A stretch of DNA of 21,896 nucleotides, from assembly GCA_943349385.1 (NCBI GenBank), contig CALQZM010000007.1, forward strand, positions 1 through 21,896, given 5' to 3'. The notes under the pieces are model-generated. The model ran no database searches and had not been told where the DNA came from. It saw only the letters and a list, made by a program, of their open reading frames with translations. Position 1 is the first letter of the stretch; every line of letters starts with the position of its first letter. This DNA is from Candidatus Peribacteria bacterium (GTDB lineage Bacteria > Patescibacteriota > Gracilibacteria > UBA1369 > GCA-2718715). Position numbers and translations under genes: made by a program. This document shows positions 6,816-14,258 of this stretch, piece by piece.

Positions 6816-6835
6816 TTCAATTCTAAAATTATTCT

Positions 6836-8200
6836 ATGATTACAATGAAATTTGGCGGCACCTCTATGGGATCCCCAGACAGTCTAAAAAATGTTACAGA
6901 TATTATTCGATTAAATTTAAACGAAAAACCAATTGTAGTAGTTTCAGCAGTTTCAGGAACTACAGATATCCTAATTGAGATTGCTAATCTAGCTTTAAAA
7001 TCAACTAAAGGATATCAACAAAAACTTAGCGATTTAAAAACAAAACACTTTCAAATCGTCGAAAAACTTTTTCCAGCAGATTCAAACTACAAACTAGATT
7101 GCATTGAAATCCTAAATGAAAAATTCGAAGTACTTACAAGTTATTTAACTGGAATCAACTTAATCAAAGAGCTTTCCCCTCATTCATTTGATTTTATATC
7201 TTCATACGGGGAACGACTAAGTACAGTAATTTTAAGCGCCTATTTAAACGAAGTCGAAATCAAATCGACCTTTTTAATGGCTGATCAATTTTTAGTAACT
7301 ACAGATCAAGCTAGTAATGCCGATCCAATTTTGGCGGAAACCAAGAAAAAAGGAAAACCAATGATCGAAAAAATAATCAAAGCAGGAAAAGTTCCAGTAA
7401 TTACAGGATTCTTCGGAAAATCAAAAAAAGGTCATATTACAACTTTAGGCCGAGGCGGATCAGATTATTCAGCTAGTATAATTGGGACCATAACTAATAG
7501 TTCCGAAATTCAAATCTGGACAGATGTTTCAGGCATTTACACGACTGACCCAAGAATATGCAACGATGCTAAGCCGCACAGTCTAGTATCGTTTAGAGAG
7601 GCCTCTGAGCTTGCCAGATTCGGCGCCAAAGTTATACACCCTCGAACAATTTTGCCAGCAATCGAAAGTAGAATCCCAATTTATATTAAAAACACTTTTG
7701 AACCTACCAACAAAGGAACCGAAATTACTTTCGACGAACGCAAAGTTCCGCATACCATAAAATCAATTGCTCTAAAAAAAGATGTAACCTTAATTACAAT
7801 CGAAACTCCAGAAATGCTAATGACTTACGGATTCTTGGCTAAGGTATTTAATTTATTCAATGAATATAATATTCCAGTAGATATTGTAGCTACCTCTGAA
7901 ATAAGTGTCTCGGTCTCTATTGAAAGTAAAGACTACGATAAATTAGTTCGAGAATTACAAAAACTAGGAGCTGTAAGTATAGAAAAAAACCTTTGTATTG
8001 TTGCAATAGTCGGACTTGGCTTAAGAGGTAACTTAAAATTAAATGCAAAAATTTTAGACGGATTAGCTAAACTAAAAATTGAAGCCAAAGTAATAACTCA
8101 AGGCTCAACTCAAAACAATTTTTCAATCATTGTAAAATCTATGGATGCCATTAATGCAATTCAAAAAACCCATAAAATCTTATTCTCAAAAAATGACTAA
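6836..8200 (+). CDS. lysC: Aspartate kinase, LysC type
   Basis: 454 residues, the length of monofunctional class III aspartokinases. N-terminal MKFGGTSMGS (substrate loop), VVVVSAVSGTTD, GRGGSDYSASIIG and WTDVSGIYTTDPRI are kinase-domain motifs, and FGAKVIHPRTILPA closes the catalytic domain. Residues about 310-454 form two ACT domains (GFLAKVFNLFNEYNIPVDIVATS and the repeat up to IIVKSMDAIN), the lysine-binding regulatory part in relatives. It phosphorylates aspartate, the first step to lysine and DAP. ATG 6836 used; ATG 6845 is nearly equal. It is the first gene after the attenuator, and dapB overlaps its end by 8 bp. No homoserine dehydrogenase is fused. Confidence 0.95.
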   Translation: MITMKFGGTSMGSPDSLKNVTDIIRLNLNEKPIVVVSAVSGTTDILIEIANLALKSTKGYQQKLSDLKTKHFQIVEKLFPADSNYKLDCIEILNEKFEVLTSYLTGINLIKELSPHSFDFISSYGERLSTVILSAYLNEVEIKSTFLMADQFLVTTDQASNADPILAETKKKGKPMIEKIIKAGKVPVITGFFGKSKKGHITTLGRGGSDYSASIIGTITNSSEIQIWTDVSGIYTTDPRICNDAKPHSLVSFREASELARFGAKVIHPRTILPAIESRIPIYIKNTFEPTNKGTEITFDERKVPHTIKSIALKKDVTLITIETPEMLMTYGFLAKVFNLFNEYNIPVDIVATSEISVSVSIESKDYDKLVRELQKLGAVSIEKNLCIVAIVGLGLRGNLKLNAKILDGLAKLKIEAKVITQGSTQNNFSIIVKSMDAINAIQKTHKILFSKND

Positions 8201-8954
8201 TCAAACTAATATAACGCTTATTGGCTACGGGAAAATGGGTCAAATAATTCATAAATTAATCCAACTTAAATTTCCTCAAATTAGCGATACCTATATTATC
8301 GATAAGAACGACGAAATTAATCAAGCAACAACAGCAAAAAGCGATCTATTTATCGACTTTAGTCACCCATCTGCATTTGTATCAAACTTAGAAAAACTTT
8401 TTACAGTAAAACCAAGTGCAAAAATTGTAGTTGGAACAACTGGCTGGTATCAAGATTTAGAAAAAGTACAAAATTTGATCGCCCAAAATCCGGAATCCGC
8501 CTTAATCTATTCAGGTAATTTTAGTATTGGAGTTAATCTATTCTGGAAAGTTATAGCGAAAGCTGCAGAAGAATTCAACAATTATTCAGATCTTTATGAT
8601 GTATTTGGACATGAATTACATCACAACCAAAAAGCTGACTCCCCTAGCGGAACAGCTAAACAAACTGCGGAAATCCTACTAAAAAACAGTCCTACAAAAA
8701 CACAAATTAAATACGATTTAGCCGCAGAAAAAATAAATCCAACTGATTTACATTTCAGTTCAACTCGAGGCGGACACATTATAGGTGTTCACTCTGCCTA
8801 TTTTGACTCCGAAGCAGATACAATCGAAATTACTCACACTGCCCGTAACCGAGAAGGATTCGCACTAGGAGGAATTAAAGCAGCCCTTTGGATAAAAAAT
8901 AAAACAGGATTCTTTACTATTGACGATTTTATTAACTCTTACAAAAATGACTAA
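8193..8954 (+). CDS. dapB: 4-hydroxy-tetrahydrodipicolinate reductase
   Basis: 253 residues from ATG 8193. Upstream in-frame starts would lie inside the lysC ACT domain. N-terminal ITLIGYGKMGQ is the NAD(P)H-binding Gly-rich loop; IVVGTTGW and SGNFSIGVNLFW follow; ELHHNQKADSPSGTAKQ holds the E(L)HHxxKxDxPSGTA substrate and catalytic motif; TRGGHIIGVHSAYF and HTARNREGFALGGIKAALWI are typical C-terminal segments. It reduces the dapA product to tetrahydrodipicolinate. It shares ATGACTAA with the end of lysC (8193-8200), and the same octamer joins it to dapA. Confidence 0.95.
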   Translation: MTNQTNITLIGYGKMGQIIHKLIQLKFPQISDTYIIDKNDEINQATTAKSDLFIDFSHPSAFVSNLEKLFTVKPSAKIVVGTTGWYQDLEKVQNLIAQNPESALIYSGNFSIGVNLFWKVIAKAAEEFNNYSDLYDVFGHELHHNQKADSPSGTAKQTAEILLKNSPTKTQIKYDLAAEKINPTDLHFSSTRGGHIIGVHSAYFDSEADTIEITHTARNREGFALGGIKAALWIKNKTGFFTIDDFINSYKND

Positions 8955-9843
8955 GCTACATTCAATTTATGGCTCGCTAGTTGCGCTAATTACACCATTT
9001 AGAAAAGATCATTCCATCGATATTGAAACCTACGAAAAATTAATAAATTTTCACATTCAAGCTAAAACTCAAGCTATTGTAATTGGCGGAACAACAGGTG
9101 AAGGTGCTAGTTTAACTAAAATTGAATTAGAAGTTTTAATTAACACGGCTAAACAAATCATTAAAGATGCCAATAAACATAAGCCCCTACTTATTTTAGG
9201 TTTAGCTTCAAATTCAACTCACAAAGCAGTAAAAAGATTAGAAGAATTTAAAAAATTTGAACCAGACGCAGTAATGGTGCTTTCGCCTTATTACAATAAA
9301 CCACCACAAGACGGGATTTTTAGACATTTTGCCGAACTAAATTTAGTGGGCGTTCCACTAATTGTATATAACTGTCCAGGGCGTACTGCCTCAAATATAG
9401 AAGCAGAAACAACCTTGAAAATGGCTACAGAAATAGAGAATGTAGTAGCAATAAAAGAAGCATCAGGAAACTTAGACCAAATCAGAAAAATCTTAAAAAA
9501 TAAACCAAAAGATTTCTTAGTATTTTCAGGTGATGACTCAATTTCATACGAACTTTTAGAAGACGGTATCCAAGGTACAATTTCAGTATTTGCCAACCAA
9601 TATCCAAAAGAGTTTCAACAAATGTTTAACCACTTTAAAGCAGGTAAAAAAGAAGCTGCTCACAAAATCCATCACCAATATTTAGAGTTAATGGAGGCAA
9701 ATTTTTATGAAAGTAATCCAATTCCAGTTAAAACGTATATGCAAATTCAAGGACTTATACCAGAAGACCACTTTAGACTGCCACTAGTAAATGCAAAACC
9801 AGAAACTTACATTAAATTAGAAGAAATATATAACAGCTTATAA
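8947..9843 (+). CDS. dapA: 4-hydroxy-tetrahydrodipicolinate synthase
   Basis: 298 residues from ATG 8947; a longer reading from TTG 8920 adds nine residues with no family support. Class I aldolase (TIM barrel) with IGGTTGEGASL (Thr49-Thr50), SPYYNKPPQ, YNCPGRTA (Tyr141) and VVAIKEASGN with the Schiff-base lysine K170; ISVFANQYP and the helical C-terminus follow. It condenses pyruvate and aspartate semialdehyde. The start overlaps the dapB stop through ATGACTAA (8947-8954). lysA starts 2 bp after its stop. Confidence 0.95.
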   Translation: MTKLHSIYGSLVALITPFRKDHSIDIETYEKLINFHIQAKTQAIVIGGTTGEGASLTKIELEVLINTAKQIIKDANKHKPLLILGLASNSTHKAVKRLEEFKKFEPDAVMVLSPYYNKPPQDGIFRHFAELNLVGVPLIVYNCPGRTASNIEAETTLKMATEIENVVAIKEASGNLDQIRKILKNKPKDFLVFSGDDSISYELLEDGIQGTISVFANQYPKEFQQMFNHFKAGKKEAAHKIHHQYLELMEANFYESNPIPVKTYMQIQGLIPEDHFRLPLVNAKPETYIKLEEIYNSL

Positions 9844-9845
9844 AC

Positions 9846-11066
9846 ATGGATAATCAAAACTTAATTAACATGGCCCGCAAATACGGCACTCCACTTTTTA
9901 CCTACGATTACGAAACTATTTTAGCTAGAATTGAAGAACTAAAAACTCAAATTGGACAATACGAAAACTGCGAATTTTTATACGCTGCAAAAGCTAACCA
10001 CAATCCACATATTGTAAAAATTATGGTCGAAAACGGATTCGGAGTAGACGCTGTTTCAATTAATGAAGCTAAAGTAGGATTACTAGTTGGTTGTCCACTA
10101 GAAAAAGTAATGTACACAGAAAACAATATTTCTGATGCCGAAATGGACGAAGCACACGAACTTGGAATTTTAGTAAATTTTAACTCCATTAAACGACTAC
10201 ACAAATTCGGGCAAAAATATCCAGGCAGCAAAATTTGCGTCAGATTTAATCCAAACGTAGGAGCCGCATCACATTCAACAAATATTACTGGTGGGCCAAA
10301 TTCCAAATTCGGAATAGCTTACCAATATGTCGAAGATGTTAAAAAAATCGCTGAACAATACGACTTGAAAATCGTAGGAATTCACCAACACATTGGCTCT
10401 GGATGGCTAACTCTGGAAGAACCACAACTAGCACTAGATGTAATTTTAGACATCGCAAGACAAATCCCAGGACTAGAATTTGTAGATTTTGGCGGCGGAT
10501 TCGGTGTTCCTTATAAACCAGAACAATCACGTTTAGACTTGCAAACTTTAGGTGCTAAATTCAAAGAAAAAATGGATGCATTCAATCTAGAGTACTATGG
10601 CAATACTGAACAAAAAATAAAACTTCGGTTCGAACCAGGACGATACGCCATTTGCGAAGCCGGCAAATTAATTACCGAAGTTACCAACACTAAAACTACA
10701 CCCGAAGGAAAAACATACGTTGGTACTAATACAGGAATGAACCATTTAATTAGACCAGCACTTTACGGCTCTTACCACGGAATTACTAATTTGAGTAACC
10801 CGGAAGGACCACTTAAAACTTATGATATAGTCGGAAACATTTGCGAATCTGCCGATTATTTTGCAAAGGACCGAGAACTACCTGAAACAACTCCAGGTGA
10901 CTTATTAAGCATTAATAATGCCGGAGCCTATGGTACAGCTATGAGTAGCCTTTACCATTTAAGATCAATTCCTACCGAAGTATTAATATATAAAGATGGT
11001 ACTGATAAGCTTATTAAACCAGCCCAAAGCTTCGAAGAAATTGTCAGTGTTTATAATTATAAATAA
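9846..11066 (+). CDS. lysA: Diaminopimelate decarboxylase
   Basis: 406 residues. PLP-dependent fold III decarboxylase: FLYAAKANHNPHIV gives the PLP lysine (K49), GFGVDAVSINEAKVG, HQHIGSGW, FVDFGGGFGVPY (phosphate-binding Gly loop), RFEPGRYAICEAG and VGNICESADYFAKDRELPE (catalytic Cys region), INNAGAYGTAMSS. It converts meso-diaminopimelate to lysine, the last step. It sits 2 bp after dapA, so the two are very likely co-translated. A 40-bp gap to dapF follows. Confidence 0.94.
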   Translation: MDNQNLINMARKYGTPLFTYDYETILARIEELKTQIGQYENCEFLYAAKANHNPHIVKIMVENGFGVDAVSINEAKVGLLVGCPLEKVMYTENNISDAEMDEAHELGILVNFNSIKRLHKFGQKYPGSKICVRFNPNVGAASHSTNITGGPNSKFGIAYQYVEDVKKIAEQYDLKIVGIHQHIGSGWLTLEEPQLALDVILDIARQIPGLEFVDFGGGFGVPYKPEQSRLDLQTLGAKFKEKMDAFNLEYYGNTEQKIKLRFEPGRYAICEAGKLITEVTNTKTTPEGKTYVGTNTGMNHLIRPALYGSYHGITNLSNPEGPLKTYDIVGNICESADYFAKDRELPETTPGDLLSINNAGAYGTAMSSLYHLRSIPTEVLIYKDGTDKLIKPAQSFEEIVSVYNYK

Positions 11067-11070
11067 TCCG

Positions 11071-11080
11071 ACGGCGCCGT
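11071..11080. repeat. 10-bp GC-rich palindrome between lysA and dapF
   Basis: ACGGCGCCGT is a perfect palindrome in an otherwise AT-rich 40-bp gap. TTGACA (11086-11091) stands just after it, but a -10 box at the right spacing would fall inside dapF, so this is not a clear promoter. It could be a protein-binding site. Confidence 0.4.
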
Positions 11081-11106
11081 AGCTTTTGACAAAATAACCA
11101 AAACTT

Positions 11107-11904
11107 ATGCAAATCCAATTCACCAAAATGCACGGTATCGGCAACGATATGATAATGATCGACAACCGAAAAAAAGAATTAATGCTTACCGAAGAACAAG
11201 TAGCTAAACTTTGCAATCGTCAATTTGGAATTGGTGCTGATGGACTAATTTTACTCGAAAACGATACACAAGCGGATTGTTTTATGAACTACTTCAACGC
11301 AGACGGTTCAGTTGGTGAAATGTGTGGGAACGGAATCAGATGTACTGCCAAATTTTTCAAAGAATTAACCAACTTTACAGGCAATAATATAGCAATCAAT
11401 ACCCGAGCTGGACTAAAACCAATTCAAATAACTGAAACAGGTTACATAGTCAATATGGGAGAACCCAAATTCGAGCATTCAGATTTTCCAAATCAAGCAA
11501 TTGAACTTGAAGGATTTACTTGGAATTTCGCATCAATGGGAAATCCACATGCAATAAGCATTGTTGACCAAGACCCTTACCTGCTCCCACTTGAAACGTT
11601 CGGACCAAAAATCGAACGGAACACCAAAGTTTTCCCAAATAAAATCAATGTCGAAATCGTAAAAATCGATAATCCAGCTCATGCAACCATGCGTGTTTGG
11701 GAAAGAGGATCTTCAATCACCCTCGCCTGCGGCTCGGGCACCTGCGCCGTTTTTGCAGTATGCAATAAATTAGGACTTCTTCAAAACCAAGCAACAATAA
11801 ACTTACCAGGTGGCGATTTAAAAATAAGCTATAACGACCAAAACCAAATTATGATGGAAGGACCAGCCGAAACTAGCTTTACTGGAGAATTCCAAATTAT
11901 CTAA
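11107..11904 (+). CDS. dapF: Diaminopimelate epimerase
   Basis: 265 residues. Two-fold alpha/beta barrel racemase with both catalytic cysteines: NADGSVGEMCGNGIRC (C73) and LACGSGTCA (C208); KMHGIGNDMIMID and ASMGNPHAI are further family motifs. It interconverts LL- and meso-diaminopimelate. One oddity: the segment before the second Cys reads ERGSSITLACG, while the family norm is ERGxGETxACG, so the conserved substrate-contacting Glu is Ile (I204) and a Gly is Ser (S203). The gene lies 40 bp after lysA and probably in the same operon. Confidence 0.93.
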   Translation: MQIQFTKMHGIGNDMIMIDNRKKELMLTEEQVAKLCNRQFGIGADGLILLENDTQADCFMNYFNADGSVGEMCGNGIRCTAKFFKELTNFTGNNIAINTRAGLKPIQITETGYIVNMGEPKFEHSDFPNQAIELEGFTWNFASMGNPHAISIVDQDPYLLPLETFGPKIERNTKVFPNKINVEIVKIDNPAHATMRVWERGSSITLACGSGTCAVFAVCNKLGLLQNQATINLPGGDLKISYNDQNQIMMEGPAETSFTGEFQII

Positions 11905-11957
11905 ACATAAATCAAATTTATCAACATTTATAAACTCCTCTAATTTAAAACAAAAAT

Positions 11958-11986
11958 TTGAGAAACCCAATAAAACATATTATTAT
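11958..11986 (+). promoter_or_regulatory. Promoter of dapL
   Basis: TTGAGA (11958-11963), 17-bp spacer, TATTAT (11981-11986); each box differs from consensus at one base. The predicted start near 11993 leaves a leader of about 16 bases. The TTG in the -35 box can be mistaken for the dapL start codon. Confidence 0.6.
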
Positions 11987-12008
11987 TCCAAAAACTAATA
12001 AAAATTTC

Positions 12009-13202
12009 ATGCATATTTCAAATACAATTCAATCACTTGCACCCTACGCTTTTGCCGAAGTAGATAAATTAGTAGACGCCTTAAAAGAACAAGGCATCAC
12101 CCCAATCGACTTTGGCGTTGGCGATCCAATTGATCCTACTCCTGAATTCATTCGAGAATCTCTAAAACAAGCTACAGATAGTCACTCTAAAGCTGGCTAC
12201 CCAAACAACTCAGGAATGGCAAGCTACAAACAGGCTATAGCAAATTGGTATAAAAGTAGATTTAAAGTAGAACTAAATCCAGACACAGAAATCTGCTCAA
12301 ACGTCGGATCCAAAGAAGGAATCTTTAATTTCCCACTCGGACACTTAAACCCAGGAGACTATGTACTAATACCTTCGCCTGGATACCCACCATACAAACA
12401 AGGAACCAGATTCGCGAGCGCCACTCCATATTTTTACCCATTACTTGCCGAAAATAATTTCTTTCCAGATTTCGATGCTATCCCCGAAGAAATTGCAAAA
12501 AAAGCCAAAATAATGTGGTTTTGCTACCCAAATAGTCCCACTGGAAAACTAGCTACTAAAGAACTTTATGAAAAAGCTTATGCCTTTTGCCAAAAACACG
12601 ACATAATAATGGCCTGCGATGACTGCTACTCAGAAATTTACTTTAGAAATAATGGAGCAACACCTCCAATCTCTGCTTTAAGTGTAGGCCGCAAAGGAAT
12701 TGTAGTTTTCAATTCACTTTCTAAAAGAAGTTGTATGACCGGTTACCGAGTGGGATTCGTTGTCGGTGACCCAGAAATTATTTCAATCTTCAAAAAGGTA
12801 AAATCAAACATCGACTCCGGCACACCAAACTTTATACAAGCAGCTGCAATAACAGCTTTACAAGACGAAACACATGTAACAGAAGCCTGCGAACGCTACG
12901 CCACTAAACTTGATATCATAACAAAAGCCCTCGCTGCGCTCGGCCTCGACCCAGCTACCCCAGAAGGAACCTTCTATATTTGGCAAAAAGTCCCACAAGG
13001 ATACGACTCAGTTAGCTTTGCAAAATTATTTTTAGCACCCGAAATCGGAATCGTAGTTACCCCAGGCGAATGGATTTCTGACGAATGCGAATACAAAGGG
13101 CAAAAAATTAATCCAGGTAAAAACTATATTCGATTCGCACTTGTTCCTACTATCGAAGAATGCAACTTGGCAGCCGAAAAAATTAGTAAAATAAAATACT
13201 AA
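12009..13202 (+). CDS. dapL: LL-diaminopimelate aminotransferase (probable)
   Basis: 397 residues from ATG 12009. Fold-type I class I/II aminotransferase: IDFGVGDPIDPTPEF, GYPNNSGMASYKQAIANWY, SNVGSKEGIFNFPLGHLNPGD, MWFCYPNSPTGKLA, CDDCYSEIYF, and VFNSLSKRSCMTGYRVGFVVG with the PLP lysine. It lies in the lysine cluster, and no dapD, dapE or dapC-type acylated-route genes are in this cluster, so direct amination of tetrahydrodipicolinate to LL-DAP is the best fit. The aminotransferase fold itself is certain, the exact substrate is inferred from context. It has its own promoter and ends in a 4-bp tail overlap with asd. Confidence 0.8.
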   Translation: MHISNTIQSLAPYAFAEVDKLVDALKEQGITPIDFGVGDPIDPTPEFIRESLKQATDSHSKAGYPNNSGMASYKQAIANWYKSRFKVELNPDTEICSNVGSKEGIFNFPLGHLNPGDYVLIPSPGYPPYKQGTRFASATPYFYPLLAENNFFPDFDAIPEEIAKKAKIMWFCYPNSPTGKLATKELYEKAYAFCQKHDIIMACDDCYSEIYFRNNGATPPISALSVGRKGIVVFNSLSKRSCMTGYRVGFVVGDPEIISIFKKVKSNIDSGTPNFIQAAAITALQDETHVTEACERYATKLDIITKALAALGLDPATPEGTFYIWQKVPQGYDSVSFAKLFLAPEIGIVVTPGEWISDECEYKGQKINPGKNYIRFALVPTIEECNLAAEKISKIKY

Positions 13203-14194
13203 ATTACTAATTCAGCTATCTGAACAGCATTTAATGCAGCTCCTTTAAGGAGTTGATCTCCACAAACAAAAAAGTCTAAACCATGTTCACCAAAAACTAA
13301 ATTTTGCCTAATACGTCCAACCTCAACATCATACTGCCCCGAAGCCGTCAAAGGCATAGGATACTTGGCAGGACTAGATACAATGTCATCAACCAGTCGA
13401 ACACCTGGAGCCTTCAATAATAATTCTTTAACAGCACTTACTGTTACCGGCCTTTCAGTTTCAATTGTAACAGACTCACTATGTGCTCTTAAAGTAGGGA
13501 TTCTTACAGCAGTACATGAAATTGCTAAATTTTCATTGCCAAATATTTTACGAGTTTCCCAAGCAACTTTCATTTCTTCTTTGGTATATCCATTTTCTTG
13601 AAATTTATCTATTTGGGGAATCAAATTAAATGGAATAGGATAAGCAAACTCAGTTGCCGTAGGAGCTCCCCCATCTAATACTACCCTAGACTGTTCCATA
13701 AGTTCATCCATAGCAGGCTGACCAGCTCCGCTGGTCGCCTGATAAGTCGAAACTATTACTTTTTTGAGACCAAAATGTAAATAAATTGGATAAAGCGCAA
13801 CTGCTAAAATTGCAGTAGTACAGTTTGGGTTAGCAATTAAATTATGTCCATGTACCATTTCTGGATTGATTTCTGGAACAATCAAAGGCACATCTAAATC
13901 CATTCTAAATGCTGAAGAATTATCAATTACTATAACACCACGAGCCGCTAAATCACGCCCATATTGCAAGCTAAATTCACCACTTACACAAAAAAATACG
14001 ATCTTATTTCGAGCAGCTTCATCTAAACTAAACTCTTTTAGCGTGACATCACCAAAAGGAGTCTTGTTAACTTTTCCGGCAGATCTTTCCGATGCATATA
14101 AATTTAACTCATCTACTTTAAAACCACGCTTGAATAAAACATCGATTACTTCTTTTCCTACCGCACCTGTCGCTCCACAAATTCCTATTTTCAT
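13199..14194 (-). CDS. asd: Aspartate-semialdehyde dehydrogenase
   Basis: 331 residues. GICGATGAVGKEVIDVL is the NADP-binding loop; VIDNSSAFRMD, ANPNCTTAIL with the catalytic Cys (C125), STYQATSGAGQPAMDEL, RIPTLRAHSESVTIE with the catalytic His, and LDFFVCGDQLLKGAALNAVQIAE at the C-terminus are all present. It reduces aspartyl phosphate to aspartate semialdehyde, the step between LysC and DapA. Although on the opposite strand, it completes the pathway. Its TAG and the dapL TAA share bases (13199-13202) with no terminator between them. An unusually strong hairpin lies within the coding sequence at 13714-13741. Confidence 0.95.
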   Translation of the reverse strand: MKIGICGATGAVGKEVIDVLFKRGFKVDELNLYASERSAGKVNKTPFGDVTLKEFSLDEAARNKIVFFCVSGEFSLQYGRDLAARGVIVIDNSSAFRMDLDVPLIVPEINPEMVHGHNLIANPNCTTAILAVALYPIYLHFGLKKVIVSTYQATSGAGQPAMDELMEQSRVVLDGGAPTATEFAYPIPFNLIPQIDKFQENGYTKEEMKVAWETRKIFGNENLAISCTAVRIPTLRAHSESVTIETERPVTVSAVKELLLKAPGVRLVDDIVSSPAKYPMPLTASGQYDVEVGRIRQNLVFGEHGLDFFVCGDQLLKGAALNAVQIAELVI

Positions 14195-14258
14195 AATTTA
14201 ACAATTTAAAAAACTTTAACTATTAAACCTTAAATGCATAAATTTTTAAACCGATTTT

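Noticed and set aside
11958..12008. A TTG start at 11958 for dapL.
   Set aside because: It coincides with the -35 box TTGAGA of a promoter with correct 17-bp spacing; aminotransferase homology begins near ATG 12009.
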